Shown one piece after another: positions 35,296-48,098 of a stretch of 64,000 bases of DNA. The notes beneath the pieces are model-generated. The model did not search any database. It was not told the DNA's origin and saw only the letters and a program-made list of their open reading frames with translations. The translations under genes and the position numbers were made by a program. Location of the stretch: assembly GCA_003118195.1 (NCBI GenBank), contig BEXV01000952.1, forward strand, positions 98,739 through 162,738. Direction: 5' to 3'. The first letter of the stretch is position 1; each line of letters opens with the position of its first letter. This DNA comes from Hemicentrotus pulcherrimus. Lineage: Eukaryota > Echinodermata > Echinoidea > Camarodonta > Strongylocentrotidae.

Positions 35296-37039
35296 ATAAA
35301 TTGATAGCAGACTTTCATTTAAAAAAAGATAACATCCCAGATAACCGATAATCATTGTGGATCACTCAACGAGAAAGGAAACCTCAAACAAGGGATGCGA
35401 AAGCAGTCAAGATTGTAATCATCATAACGTAGAGAATGTCGTAAAGTTTGCTTGTAATATGTAATTTCTTGAGATGATACGAACAAGTTTAATTTCAACT
35501 ACCTAATAGTCAATGTAAATAAGTGAACAATTGTTTTTGGAATGTGATAATAGAAACATAATGGCTTTTGACCCACATTCACTGCTTTAGCCGAAACTTG
35601 GTAAAAGATGATTGTGACAATACTGCTTAGAAAAGCCTGCTGCTCAGTCATACGCAGCAGCACTACTATGAATGTGGTATTAATAGACAAAGTATTAGTT
35701 ACCCTCGACCGAGAAATATGATTAAAGGTCACACAGGTTACAATTTGTTAATTAGAACATACCAAAGTTGGGTATTCTTTTTGTTATACGCACTGTAGAG
35801 TCTAGCATAACAAATATATACACACATGACTCAGAACAATTCTGCTGTCTTCGCGATGAATGATTGATCAAGCGAATTTTCATTTCTTTTTTTCGTTTTC
35901 CATTCTAACCATTTTTGCACAAATATTGTTGTCTGTTATCTTCGCAACCATGATCGTATAATAACACCTTTGCCTTGGAACCATTCATTTCACAATTAAA
36001 AGGCGTGGGAAAATTATTGAATTAGAAGGAAAATTGAGCAAGTAAAATCTCCGTCATTGTTTACGTTGAACATGATTAGTAACGGAGTTGTTATCATTTC
36101 ATAAAATATTAAACTTGAACTTCTTTTTGTAATTGCATTGAAATCGCAAAAAGATCCGGATGTTAGATTAATGTAAATAATGTAGGATATGAATGGTAGT
36201 TCTGCGAAGAGTTTTGACAATGATCACGTTAAAAAAAAAGCAAATTACAACAGCAATAGAATATACTACTCATGTATGATTTTACGCATAAAGTAGAGTT
36301 CATTATCATAAGTTCATAGGCTGGCTGTAGTATTAACAATTACATCGTATAGAAAACGAAAAGGAATTCAAAGAATACAAAACTAGTATCATTTTCTTGG
36401 ATGTACAGTGTAAGTAGGATATGCCTAAAGTTCTTGCTTCGAACTTGGAGGGTTTTTGTTATGTTGATGGCTTTACTCTTAGGAAATTGTTTTCTGTGAA
36501 AAAAAATATTTGTTCACACATTATAATTCAGTATACCATGGGTTTAGAGATATCGAACAAACTGAATTAAAATATTGGTCACATAAACATCTATGCGAAA
36601 TTCTCTAGCAAAACGGCATTGGTTGAGATGAAACCACCATATTTTCTACATTAAAGAACTACCAAAAAGAAGCAAAACGAGACGTACCTTCACGATGGAA
36701 ATAGATGAAAGTTATTCAGATCGTCGTCACTTTGGATATCCAAAAAAGATATAGTCCTTCACTCCGTTCCCATTAAGGCTAAAGTTAACAGTAACTGCTA
36801 CACGGAGAGACCAGATGAAAATGTTGAGTTACTCACATCATAATAATCCAACAGCTATATTCATAGTAATCAATAAGTTATGGATCCCCTGCCAACCGAC
36901 CACTTCATACATTTTCAAAATAATCACAGATGCAAAAATAAATGTTTGTAATTGAGCGAAAACAAATCAGTGCTACAGCAAATGTGCACGCATTTAGCGT
37001 GATTCCACGGCTCCAATGTCAACAAATCGATAGGTTTAC
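35296..37039. other. AT-rich spacer downstream (minus sense) of the promoter candidate
   Basis: Minus-strand donor-like sites GTGAAG then GTACGT (exon side ending 36688) and GAT then GTGAGT (near 36836) occur, but every frame before the first has stops. At most these would be untranslated exons. Confidence 0.35.
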
Positions 37040-37285
37040 CTTCGCAACTGTGATTTTCGCTGTGCTGCTATTTTATGTCTGATATTTTCCTTGTATTTCT
37101 CTGAGAGGGCTGTGAAAACAAGCTGATCCAGAAAGCGTGCGAATGGTAAGCGAGCATGGCCGGTAGCTCCCCGCAAGTGAAGAGAAACATCGAGTCGAAC
37201 AAGTTCTGCGACCAATCCCGCCGCGGCGCGGGTGCAGTTTGCGATGGAGCGTAATCAATCAACAACTACGCATGCGCAGATAGGG
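37040..37285 (-). promoter_or_regulatory. CpG-rich island with NRF-1-like and CCAAT motifs
   Basis: From about 37181 to 37310 there are about fourteen CpG in an otherwise CpG-poor window, including CCGCCGCGGCGCGGG. ACGCATGCGCAG at 37268-37279 matches the NRF-1 palindrome and CCAAT lies at 37212-37216. On the minus strand a GCGAAG followed by GTAAAC donor sits at 37040/37039, so a first exon of about 200 nt could end there. One minus frame is open throughout (for example FLDQLVFTALSEKYKEN) but has no ATG. The minus frame starting with ATG at 37188 stops at 37068. Direction and activity are inferred. Confidence 0.4.
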
Positions 37286-39100
37286 CACTGTCGTCTGCAC
37301 ACAGCATAACAACGTCAAGTCGTTGCATTCATCAAAACATCGAGAGTAGAAGAGATCGACTAAGACGAATCCAAGTCATGATGTAGGGGTGCATGTGCAT
37401 AAAGGGACAGGCATGATGCACAAATGAATTATGTATCAGACGTTGATATTTACATTTTCGAGATGATTGATTAACTAAAGATTTACACTCATTTACTTAT
37501 AACTACAATATAGCAACACAGCCATTTCCATGATTTCGTTTTTTGTTGTTTTGTTCGGATAAAATGCATATAACAGCATACGGGTAAAGGTATGCATTAG
37601 TTTAAAGACAAACAGTTTCATATGTAGGAATAGCATAGTCGAGAAAAGAGAGGGTTTATATGACGTTGTAACTTGCAATGTATATGACCGTGTAAGACAA
37701 TGTTTATCACAATTTATGTTTGTAACAACGAGATGGAGAAAGAGAGAGAGAGAGAGATAGACAGACAGAGATCGTGTACTGTAGAGAGGGGAGAAATGAG
37801 TCCATATTTAAAGCGTGACGAGGATTATCGATTAATATCGTTCATCATGACAATTGATATTATGTTGCAATTAAAGAGCGATGTTGTGCGCTTCTGCCTC
37901 CTCCTCGTCCCACCCCACCCCCCACCCCACTCTGGCGTACATGAAAGAAATCGAGATCATGAGCGGTCGATCAAGGTTATCTCTCTAATGTCAGGCGATC
38001 AAGCGCAACCGATACCAGGCCATGCGTGGACGGACTTGAACAGATCGACACATAGCGACCTGATGAAAAGGAAACTCGGGTAAAAAGACACAAGCAAAAG
38101 CGACATCCCCCCAAACAGTGTTAATTTCATCCTTAAAGGCATCGTTTAACCATGTTCAGTATGAGATGCATGGCCCTACGTTTTATCAGTGTCTGTGATA
38201 TGGTGTAATATTGAAGCCCTACAAAAATTGCGCTTCAAAATGATCATGAAATGACTCAAAAATGTAGAAAAATCTTCGAATGACCGGTTTTACCATACTC
38301 ATTTTCCCAAATAGACTGTAGTGAAATCAAACCGTAAGGAAAACGAATTTTGACATTTCTAATTCCAATCATAGATATCTTGATCATCAGACAGGCGTGT
38401 AAACGTCATGGGATTCATGTATCACCTAAAGGTTTATAATTATGATTGCAAAATGAGCTAAATCCACGATTTTTTTTTAAAGAATCCGAGGCAAAGTTAC
38501 CCATTCCCTTTCAGGTCATAAACAGTTTCGGTAATATTTCAACAGGATTGGATTATCTAATTTAAAATTTGTATTACCATTGTGAAACCCAGTGTAAAAA
38601 TAAGCAACTTAGAACAAATTGGGATCTAAAACGCTAAGGATTCCGAAAAAATTAAAATATCAAATTTATCGGTGCTCCATTGAATTTCAAATAATGCCTA
38701 AGGCCATACAATGATATCTGCGACCATGAAAATCATGGAATATGCAGCTCTGATATATTATTCAGAAACGGGAATAGAATATCGATCAATTTTGGTCAAG
38801 AACATTTATTCTAAAGCCGAAGTAATATTAATATTGAGAGGGAGCTATACAACATAAAGAGTTTATTATTCACAATTTCATCACTTTAGACTCGATTTCA
38901 ACCGCGACAACAATCATTGAATATTGTAGGATCGCATTTGCTTCCAATTTGTGCTTTTGAACCAAATTGATGACCCCATGCCAAAGTTTGTATTACCTTT
39001 AGTTTAGGCATACATTAAAGTGATTAATGTGCATGAACATCATACAGAGACCTGGCTGCAAACGATCAAACTTGACCATTTTTAAAAATTAACGTTTATT
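37286..39100. other. AT-rich spacer
   Basis: Contains a GA tract (listed) and a C-rich patch, CCCCACCCCCCACCCC, near 37910-37930. The 127-codon plus ORF at 37700-38083 starts in the GA tract and has no domain. Confidence 0.45.
37734..37770. repeat. (GA)n microsatellite
   Basis: GA units followed by GACA units. Confidence 0.85.
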
Positions 39101-39142
39101 AAAGGCACACTGTCCTACTTGTAGCTATTTACTCCCTCTATA
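39101..39142 (+). repeat. Dispersed repeat fragment, copy 2
   Basis: Matches 1348-1388 with core ACTGTCCTACTTGTAGCTA. It begins right after TTATTAAAGG, which could be an element boundary. Confidence 0.55.
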
Positions 39143-42100
39143 TAGAAAATTTCCCCAATTGGTGCCTGTTGGTCCCCCATGATCCTCTTTTTCTTATGTT
39201 AAATGAGAGCTGAGTTAATGAGATAGCCACCTGTCACAGAGACCTAGCTGGCTCGATGGGTGGTATAATACCTTCTAGCTGAAGTAGTAAAGCCTTCATT
39301 TGATATATATTGCACCTTAGAAGTTCACTCATCCAAGAATTTAAGCAGATAACACACACAACACCATCGCCAATGAGAATTAAAGGCGGAGCTCGTCTCT
39401 GTAAAGGAAGGGGCGCAGATTTCGAACTCCTTTTACAAGCGAGAAAAAAGTTCTAATGATTCGCAGAGCATCCCCCCCCCGCCAAATGAAGTTCTATATA
39501 AAAAGCAAAGACAACTTGCTGGAAATTAATTAGAAAGGGAACACACATAATTTTATCCAGCTATTATACACATACACATTTTTCACTGATTCTTATTTTA
39601 ATGACCATGATGACGTCATGATGATGAAGGTTTACAAAAAAAAAGCATACCACAAAATCATAATGAATCTTTCCTGTGATTATTTTTTGCATTACCATTC
39701 AACGTGTTTCAGTTGCAATACATTTTACATGTATTAAAAAAAAAATATCATCATGTTATATCCTGATGATTTTTAGAAAATACAAAACATAGTGAGACTC
39801 AACAATAATGGTTAGGAGACAGAGCATACATATAACATTGAGTTCCCATAGACAATCTTTTTATTCAGATGGTCATATCTCAGCCAATACTTAACATATT
39901 CAATTAGTTTTCGACATTTGGACATTATTTTTGATGCTCTTTCGGAAAATGAAGAAAAATTTGAGAAATTCTAAAAATAGATTTTTATGACGTCACAGCT
40001 TCGGTACTCTATTCAGCCACCAAAGATAAGGCGACTGTTTTGAAATCGTCATCATTTAAACAAACTTCCGAAAGAACATCTGTGCAAGACACGATATTCA
40101 AATGCCATGTACCCATTGTACTTTTCTCTTTAAACGGAGAAAGAAACCTGTTACTCTATTCACATCACTACAATGTCGAAAGTACTATTCAGGTGTACTC
40201 AAAAAGACATGAAATACATCTATAAGCCTCAAACTGGCTTTATTTTTCACGCTATGAGGCGATAAGTATGACATAACTAGATCGGAACTCAACGCCTGCG
40301 GCAGGGCAGCCATCTTGTACTCCGTTCCAATTCTCTCACACGTATGGCGAGATGCTCTTGAATAAGTCGTGACTGGGCATGGAGATGGAAGTAATATTAA
40401 TTCAATGGTTGAAGCTTTTTAACTTTTGTAGCGATTTTACCCCAAGGGCGCCTATCAAAGCATAATGACCGACAGGCGTGAAATTTTGACATCCTTTTTT
40501 TTTTGTCGACTTGGCCAGGACGACATGATGCCTGTCGTATAATGAGAATGTGGGGGAGAAATATTTCATCATCCTTGTTCTTTGGCTGGAAACTTTTTTC
40601 TCTGCCACTAGATAAACGAACAGTTTTAATACAGTTTTAATTAACTCAATATTTAAAAAAGATGTCAGAAGTTAGCATCATTCAATCAAATAAACTGTGC
40701 AGTGGTGTAATTATAATCTGTCCTTCTCGATATTTCACAAACTGTTGTGTCTCACGTGTGAAGATATTTAAAAGTATTGCGTCTTATAAATCTGACAAGC
40801 TTTGTTATAGTTTTGTCATATTTCATACCCCTGGTTCTTTTATCAGTATGACTACTGTTCTTCATGTTAAAAAAGCAAGTACTATTCTTAAGTCGACGGT
40901 TAGTAGTTTAACTCTTCATTCGATAAAGATGAGTATTAGTATAATATTGGTTCAGTTGAATTTACAATTGAAGAATAAATGTCACTGATATAATGAAATA
41001 CATCATAAATCTACTGTGACATAAATTTACCAGTTTTTAATTCCCTCCAACGCAAAGAGCATTTCAAAAGGAAGAATCTATCGAACGGAGTGGCAAATTT
41101 AGTTAAATAGCTTTAGGAGTTTAATTTCCAAAAAAAAAAAATTCGAGTACCTCAACAGCTGTCAAGATGTACAAATCTTGCAAGCTTAACCACTCCATTC
41201 ATCGTTGCGTTTTGTATTCAGCTCACCATCTTGAAGAGATGGCTACGTATTGGTTAAGATAAAAAGGAATAGGTGAGCGTTCTCAACCCTCTTGAGTCAG
41301 CTCGGAAGAATATCATAGTTTAACGTCCACCTAAACGATTGCTCTACAAATGTCCATATATTGGAAATATGACCAAGAGGTAACTTCTTGATATGACGAG
41401 ATAAAGGTGACACATTTTGAACAAACTTTCATGCCACATGTACTGTGTAGTCCCGTGCACCAATTTCTTTGTGAACTGCATGTGTCTCTTCGACAAGATT
41501 GAGAAAATCTCTTTTTTATTATGATCGTTTAAAAACCTCACAGTATACACCAATTCCTATGTAAGCCCTGCTTCATAAGCAACCTTTTCCAATTTCTTCC
41601 AAACAGTTTCGTTCTCAACATAGTCAGTTGACCACCAGATTACTTTTTCTTTAAAGGGACGATCTAATTTCGTCATCGAATTGGTTAGGAGAGCAAAGTA
41701 TAAGCAAAGGATTTTGCCAATTCATATACTCTAAAGCATATACACAGATTTGAATTATTGACGTTGAATCGTCATTAAATTCACCCCTTTAAATCTCGTT
41801 TCCAGTAGTATTTACCCCTTTACATTTTGTTTCCAGTATCATCTGTCAAATCAATAGAAGCCTAATCTTTGGATGAAATCACAGTTAGCCCTCCCCTTCA
41901 ATTTTTTTGTTTTAGGAAGATAGAGTCATACAGACACACCCACACAAATTAAAACAAGCCCCGCACACAGTCATTATCAATATTTTTATTACTCTCTGTT
42001 TTGATAAGATGCTAAGAAGGTTGCAATTACGACGATAAAGTAACATGAATTCTTTCTCCGTAAATCAATTATAAACGTTGTCTTGGAAACTGAAACAAAG

Positions 42101-45100
42101 GTTTTAAGATTCCGATACATTAACCTTTGCAGACGATGAAGACCATGGTGTTAAGATGAGATGGAATTAGAGAGTGTAATTCAAAGCGATCATGGATGAT
42201 GAAAAACTAACATTTTGACGGGTTAAAGAAATTAAGGACAGCCTAAGGGATTCCAATTATTTTAAACAGCACCTTCCCAATGCAAGTTAAGCTGTACACA
42301 GCGCTCGTAATCTCGACTACTTAAGGAAGTATTCATGATATGCCGGCCCTCCCGCCAATATCATGCCCTGTCTGGTGGAATTAGGGGCACTCTTTTTCAG
42401 AAAGAGGAGCGAACATGAAGGATAATAGAAAAATACAATGTAATAGATTGTTCATGAAGTAACCTGCACAAAGTTGAAGCACAGGGCCTGTGATCCTAGA
42501 ATATTGCAATTTATTAGACTTTTGCAAAATTATCAGATATATTTTTAAAAGTATTGACTATTAGACAAACTGTAATGATTTTTTAAAGTCAGCGATAAAT
42601 ATCCTCTACTGGATGATGTATATGAAATAAGTACACAGCTCAAATCTCTCTATACGGTATAGATAATTGTTTAATATCTCTAATATTATTTGCTTCAAGT
42701 TGTAATTATCGGATTGGAAAACATGACTAATTAGTTACACGCGAAGACAGGTGTCGGAAAATGGCGCTCATCCAGGCAAAAACTTGGCAATGGTATGATT
42801 ATGTGGAAGTGATGTAATGGGCTAGTCTATCTGTTGTATCAGTACAAAATACGCTATAGCAGTAAAAGTAAAAGGGTATATAAAGCACCTAAGTCTTATT
42901 GTTTTTTGTGGTAATTAGACCTGATACGTCTTCCATTGATTTCATGGAAACGTTTATCAGAAGCTGGACAAAACAAGATCGAAGTGTAAGTTTAGCGGCC
43001 TTCGGGAAGGTTAAAATGTTATTTAGAAGAATAAGAAGGAAAAAAAAGTGCAAGCTCAAAATTGATCATAAATATCTGGGTGAACCTTTATTAAACTCCG
43101 TGGTTTCACTTTCGTTAATTACTTAGAATTGACTTGAATAATATTCCCCCTTCAAAAGCAGCGCCATTAGAATTGAAATGCATGTTGAGTTGCAGCAGTG
43201 CATCACAGAAGTCAAGCTATAAAGGTAGCACCATCGAGCTCAGCGATACGCACATTGTGATTACTAATAATTTGATATGATTTGCAATATTACAATCAAT
43301 TTAACTTTAAATTTGTATTTTCCTGTCAAAATTTGCTGTGCTCATATTTTACATTTGATTTGAAAACAAGATAGATCACGTAACACAAAATAAACATTAT
43401 TAGTTATTTTTATTAACTTGCTTACTTATTTAGAGTTTGACCACCAAACCACGGGCACGACGGGGAATGCTTTAAAGGTCATTATTTGACCCAAAGAGGG
43501 TTATGCATTTCACCCAAATGACAAATTACCAACTATTTAGATAAAAATCATAAATTTATGCCGAAATCACTTTGACCGAGAAAATGTATATGCTTGATTT
43601 TTAAACAGGGATATTTTAAGTACAGATTCTTATATATATATGTAAAGTAGGCCTCTTTTTTCCAAACTATGACGGATGTATTAACGCGACAGAGCATAGC
43701 ACTAGTAGGCACTGCTTGATAGTCCACTTAAAATACCTAATGGTGTCTCCAAAGTTTACCATAGCAATAATGATCCAAAGTGACTGACCGTTTACGTCAT
43801 CTCTCTACCACTATATTTACGCTTTCAGAAGCATGACATTTTAGCCATATACCTTTATATGTTTCAAATGTCATCGGCACGCTTTTCTTCTCAATATTCA
43901 CTAGATTTTTTCCCCCAACAATTTGGCCTACAGCTAAGCCATCCTTAAATGCTAAATACACCATTGTTGGACGACATTTGCTTTATTTCATCCAGCAGAA
44001 GGAAGTAAGTAATCACGTGTATATCTTGCCAATAGCTCTAGCGTATAATGTCGTGTATTTTTAAAGTGGAATGTTGATCGGGAGGAGCACGGTAAATTAG
44101 GAGATGGAACGGGACGCCGCGGGGGCCTCCCTTATGAGGCCCGCCTAAACATGGTAGCTATCATTATCCACCTATTTTAGTCGTCGTTGCCTTCTATTTA
44201 TAAATATGATTCCCCTCAGGATATAGCAGCAGTGAAACAGACAACGGTATGAATGTAAACAAATCAATCAGGATATGCCTGTAATATGGTCGCTGGATTT
44301 CGATTTCCAGAATGCGTAGGCTTCTTCTTACTCCAGAAGATAACCGTTAAGAGCCAAAAGGCCTTTAACTCTATGTAAAAGAATATGGTTCAACGCCCTT
44401 CTCGTTCTCAGGATTATTCACAAGGATAATCATGTTGAAAATGCCAGAAAGAATTTGTATTAAAGACTCGTCACAAAAGTAACACCAACTATTGACAAAA
44501 TTAGTAGGCATATTTATTTTGGTTCCAATTTTTGTCCATAAACCACGTCTGTAAAATTGATATTATATAGCATAACATGATTACACAAATAAGTCGAATA
44601 AATGGGGGCCAAGATAGCACTTAATAAAACATACAATCAATGGATTCAACAAAAGTCCATCTTTAATAAGAAAGGTCATGGATGCATTTGCCAAGACGAA
44701 ACACAAAAAATGGCGATTGAATACTTCTTAATTTTTGATACAGGACATTAAATGGACTTTTGAATTAAATTATTTCACTTCTTCAGCGTACTCTTCATTA
44801 ATTCTTGCTCTCTTCATTTCCCCTCCTCCCATATTCAGATTCATCCGCGGCCATTCCTTTTCTTCCTTCAAATGAAATTTGAGTTCACACCCTCTTAAAG
44901 TCTTCATGAAAATTTCATAGTCACCTTGCCCTACATCCCGTCGTAAACGTCACTCACACTTAACCATTGGCCCATTTAAAAAAAAAATGGAAGTGGTTAA
45001 GTATTCTGATTTACGACGATATCCAAAAATAAAGTGCAACTGACCTTTCTCCCAATCTTGGCTCTCATGGTTGATCTACAAATTAGGCCCAGGGTATCCA

Positions 45101-45566
45101 AACGCACCCCGGCGATTGTAGGTCATTGCGCAATTACATCTGCTCTCCAAGAGATAGATTTAAAATGTTCCCTCCGTCCCGAACATTAAGGTTTCTCAAC
45201 CGGCGGTGCCTAAATACACCTCTGGGGATAACTTCGTCGATAAAACCATTCCGGTGTAGAGCTTTCATTACCAGCCTTTCCCGACCAGTTCAATAATCCC
45301 GTTGAGAAAGTCTTGCATTCTGATAGCTACCATGCACTCTTTTAAGAAGTGCCCTAGTGTCATTCCCACTGCCAGCATCCACGAATGAGGAACGGAGTTG
45401 TAAAACATAAATTTCTTTTCCGACAGGAAAGCAAACGAAGAAATAAAAAAAGTCTTTGAAATGTATACCGATTCCAGGTACAAATAGGAAATCATACTAG
45501 GAAAGTATGTCACATTCGCTCACCCGCTACAGAAAGATATCCAGTTGTTCCGATCACTTTAAGTAT
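39143..45566. other. Long AT-rich spacer
   Basis: Beyond the direct repeat at 41783-41838, short AT runs at 43630-43642 and a small GC-rich hairpin (GGGCCTC/GAGGCCC, near 44125-44145), I see no element or exon. The minus ORF at 45268-45513 has no recognised domain. Confidence 0.45.
41783..41838 (+). repeat. 31-bp tandem duplication
   Basis: ACCCCTTTA-AT-T-GTTTCCAGTA occurs twice at a 31-base period with a few differences. Confidence 0.75.
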
Positions 45567-45777
45567 GAATGGTGGTGGTGGTTATTTTACCTGGCTGCTA
45601 AGAAAGCATAAATGCTTGTAAGTAAGCAACCAGACGGCCGACGGCTTTAGGTCCTCTCCAAGGGACCTGGTAATGAGGATTAATGCCTTTCCAAAGGGCA
45701 CTTAGCGCATCGCCTTGGTTTTGAACCCGGGTCACCGGATTACAAGACCACTGCTCTACCGACTGAGCTATCGCGCC
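45567..45777 (-). mobile_element. SINE with tRNA-Thr-like head
   Basis: On the minus strand GGCGCGATAGCTCAGTCGG contains a perfect A-box (45770-45759). An anticodon loop CTTGTAA (TGT) follows, then GGTTCAAAACC (45727-45717), a full B-box. The 3' acceptor half does not pair with GGCGCGA. Instead the sequence runs into a body (CCTTTGGAAAGGCATTAATC) and ends in ACC repeats near 45567-45587. So this is a SINE rather than a tRNA gene. The body differs from the family at 5498 and 27585. Confidence 0.75.
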
Positions 45778-47070
45778 TCCTCTAGTATTAGTGTTGTTTT
45801 GAAACTTGGACGAGTCGATGAATCCAGTTCGATTCAGTTCACTTTAGGCATGTTAGGTACCACAACAACCACACACACACACAAGAAAATGTTTTTCGTG
45901 AAAACAATTTTAATTTTGGGATTAGGATTAAGAATACTTGCGCTATCGTAATATGACCATTTTGAAATATCCCCAAACTCTCAATTCCATATGTTACATG
46001 ATTTTAGTAATTCATTCGCTACTTAGGGGTGGACACTGTCTTGGCCTGTCATAGATGAGTGGACTCAGTTAAGCCTGTCTAAGAAGGATGCTTTCAAAGG
46101 TACAGATCAATTAAGATGCAATGGGTAGTTCTTAAATGCAAGCAGCCATTTTATCTTCTGGGCTAACACACCATTGGAATAAGGTTCCGACAATGTGAAC
46201 ACGAATCACGGTCAACACTGAACTCTGCAGGTGTGTTGGAATTCTAAGGGCTGGCGCATAAACCGTCTTTCGTCCCTTCATGATCGAATTAAGTGAAAAC
46301 AAATAGAAAACTCGCGCATCTCATTGCCCATGTGAACAAGTGAATTGAGTTCCTCAGTGCTTAACGTGGACACCAGCTGCAGGCCGATTAAGATCTTCAC
46401 CAAGTTTCGACTATTCTGCAAGGCGAATCCTTACGAAGCCCACTGCACATGAGGTGCCACATCGATTGCGATATTGCTTGCGCTAATAAAACTTGTGAAT
46501 GCATTAATTCATACGCCGGTAATTAAAATCAGTATTCGGACTTCTTGTTGTTCACTTTTATTGTATAATATCCGTCTCTCACATGGTGCGTCGAAGAACA
46601 CACCAGTCATTGACGCATGTCTACGTCAGACAGATGACGCTTCGTATGTATCGGGCTTTTTTAAAGCGAGAATCATGCATTTCAAAAAAAGCATTGCATA
46701 AGAAATCCCAATGTGGCATGACCTTCCGACATTCTAAAGTTAGTAACATCCAAAAAAAATAAGAGCTTTTCATATACCATCATATTCCATATTCCTTTAC
46801 TGCAAGCATGTTGATTATTGGGCAATTGCAGTTCCGTGCCTGAAAGAGGACAAAAAGTCATGGCAATCACTCCTAATTATTCCACTATTCCCATTCTGTT
46901 TACACGATAACTACTGTTACAGTCAAATGACACCTAATATGCCCTTCTTTAATGGCTACCAGCAGAAGAGAAAGAAGAAACGTGATGCCATAACACTTTT
47001 TATGAACTGCAGACAAGGGAGAGAAACTAGTTTTATATCTACCCTAGATATCTCTGTTTTCAGCGCGAAG

Positions 47071-47109
47071 ACCTTTTTTTCACAGTAAAAACCTTTTTTC
47101 ACAGTAAAA
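47071..47109 (+). repeat. 20-bp tandem duplication
   Basis: ACCTTTTTTTCACAGTAAAA is repeated immediately with a one-base length change. Confidence 0.9.
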
Positions 47110-47355
47110 ACAAACAAACATCTGATACCATTATGCGTTCATTATATTAAGCTGCTTATAATTATCATTATGTCACTTATATTGTAGAGCAAACAATTGT
47201 GTTTTTTTTCCTCTCTCTGTTTTGTAAATTATATGTTTCTAAACTATTGGTTGGAGTAATAACAGTGCGGGTTGTCGGATTATTTAGAAGTTAACATCAA
47301 TTGAAATCAATTGAAAACTACAACTTTGTAATTAAATCTAGTTTTTAAAGTTTAG

Positions 47356-47384
47356 TATATATATATATATATGTTATATATATT
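47356..47384. repeat. (TA)n microsatellite
   Basis: TA dinucleotide run interrupted by GTTA. Confidence 0.85.
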
Positions 47385-48048
47385 GATTATTCTCTATTTT
47401 AACAGACTTCCATGAGGTTCTTCTTTGCTCCCAATAAATATAGTAGCTCAATAACCACTAACGTCATTTGTGACGGGGTGCACAATGTACGAATCATCTG
47501 TTGTTATTCGAAACAATTGATGCACGATGTCTTGACTTGGGGGACATTCAATTGGTGATATTCAGTGTACCTAAGTTAAACAGAAAGCTATGCACGGCTT
47601 GACATTCTCCCGGCACACAGACAATCTGAACTACTAGTAAGAATCTCGATCAAACAGACTCTACCTAGGGCAGGCATTCAAGAAAGCTCTAGGGAGAAAC
47701 AGGGATCAGATGTCCTTACAAAAACATAAACATATCTCCTTGTTCTGGATCCTGAAGGTGAGAGAAAAGAGAAAAGGAGTACTCTTGACTTTAAAATGAC
47801 AGTTGTTGAGCATCAAAGGAGGAGAAGAATCGGGTTACTAGACGATATTTGTTAGAGTGCAAGCCGAGGAAAACAATTTCAAGTCAAACAAAACATTTAC
47901 ATTTTGTTCCCTGAGGCTTTGTGCCAGATTCTTGGAGAGGGTTGAATGCGTTGGAGAAGTTAACCACAATCTGTGCTAGGAAACACAAATTTTACAACAC
48001 ATTCGGGGACGCGATTATGCAACAATAAAAGTGAGCGGAATGAGAGAC

Positions 48049-48051
<3 letters not shown>

Positions 48052-48093
<42 letters not shown>

Positions 48094-48098
48094 AGAAA
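48052..48098. repeat. (GA)n microsatellite
   Basis: About 45 bases of GA with one AA interruption. Confidence 0.9.

Noticed and set aside
37040..37250. BTG/TOB-like N-terminus (FLDQLVFTALSEKYKEN) in a minus frame
   Set aside because: Only a loose resemblance to the YK-containing helix; the downstream hallmark residues of the family are absent.
37068..37265. Two minus ORFs in the CpG island as the coding start
   Set aside because: Both stop before the GTAAAC donor; the frame that reaches the donor has no ATG. The island is listed as regulatory instead.
45717..45777. Functional tRNA-Thr(TGT) gene
   Set aside because: A- and B-boxes are good, but the 3' acceptor strand does not pair with the 5' end and the sequence continues into a SINE body.
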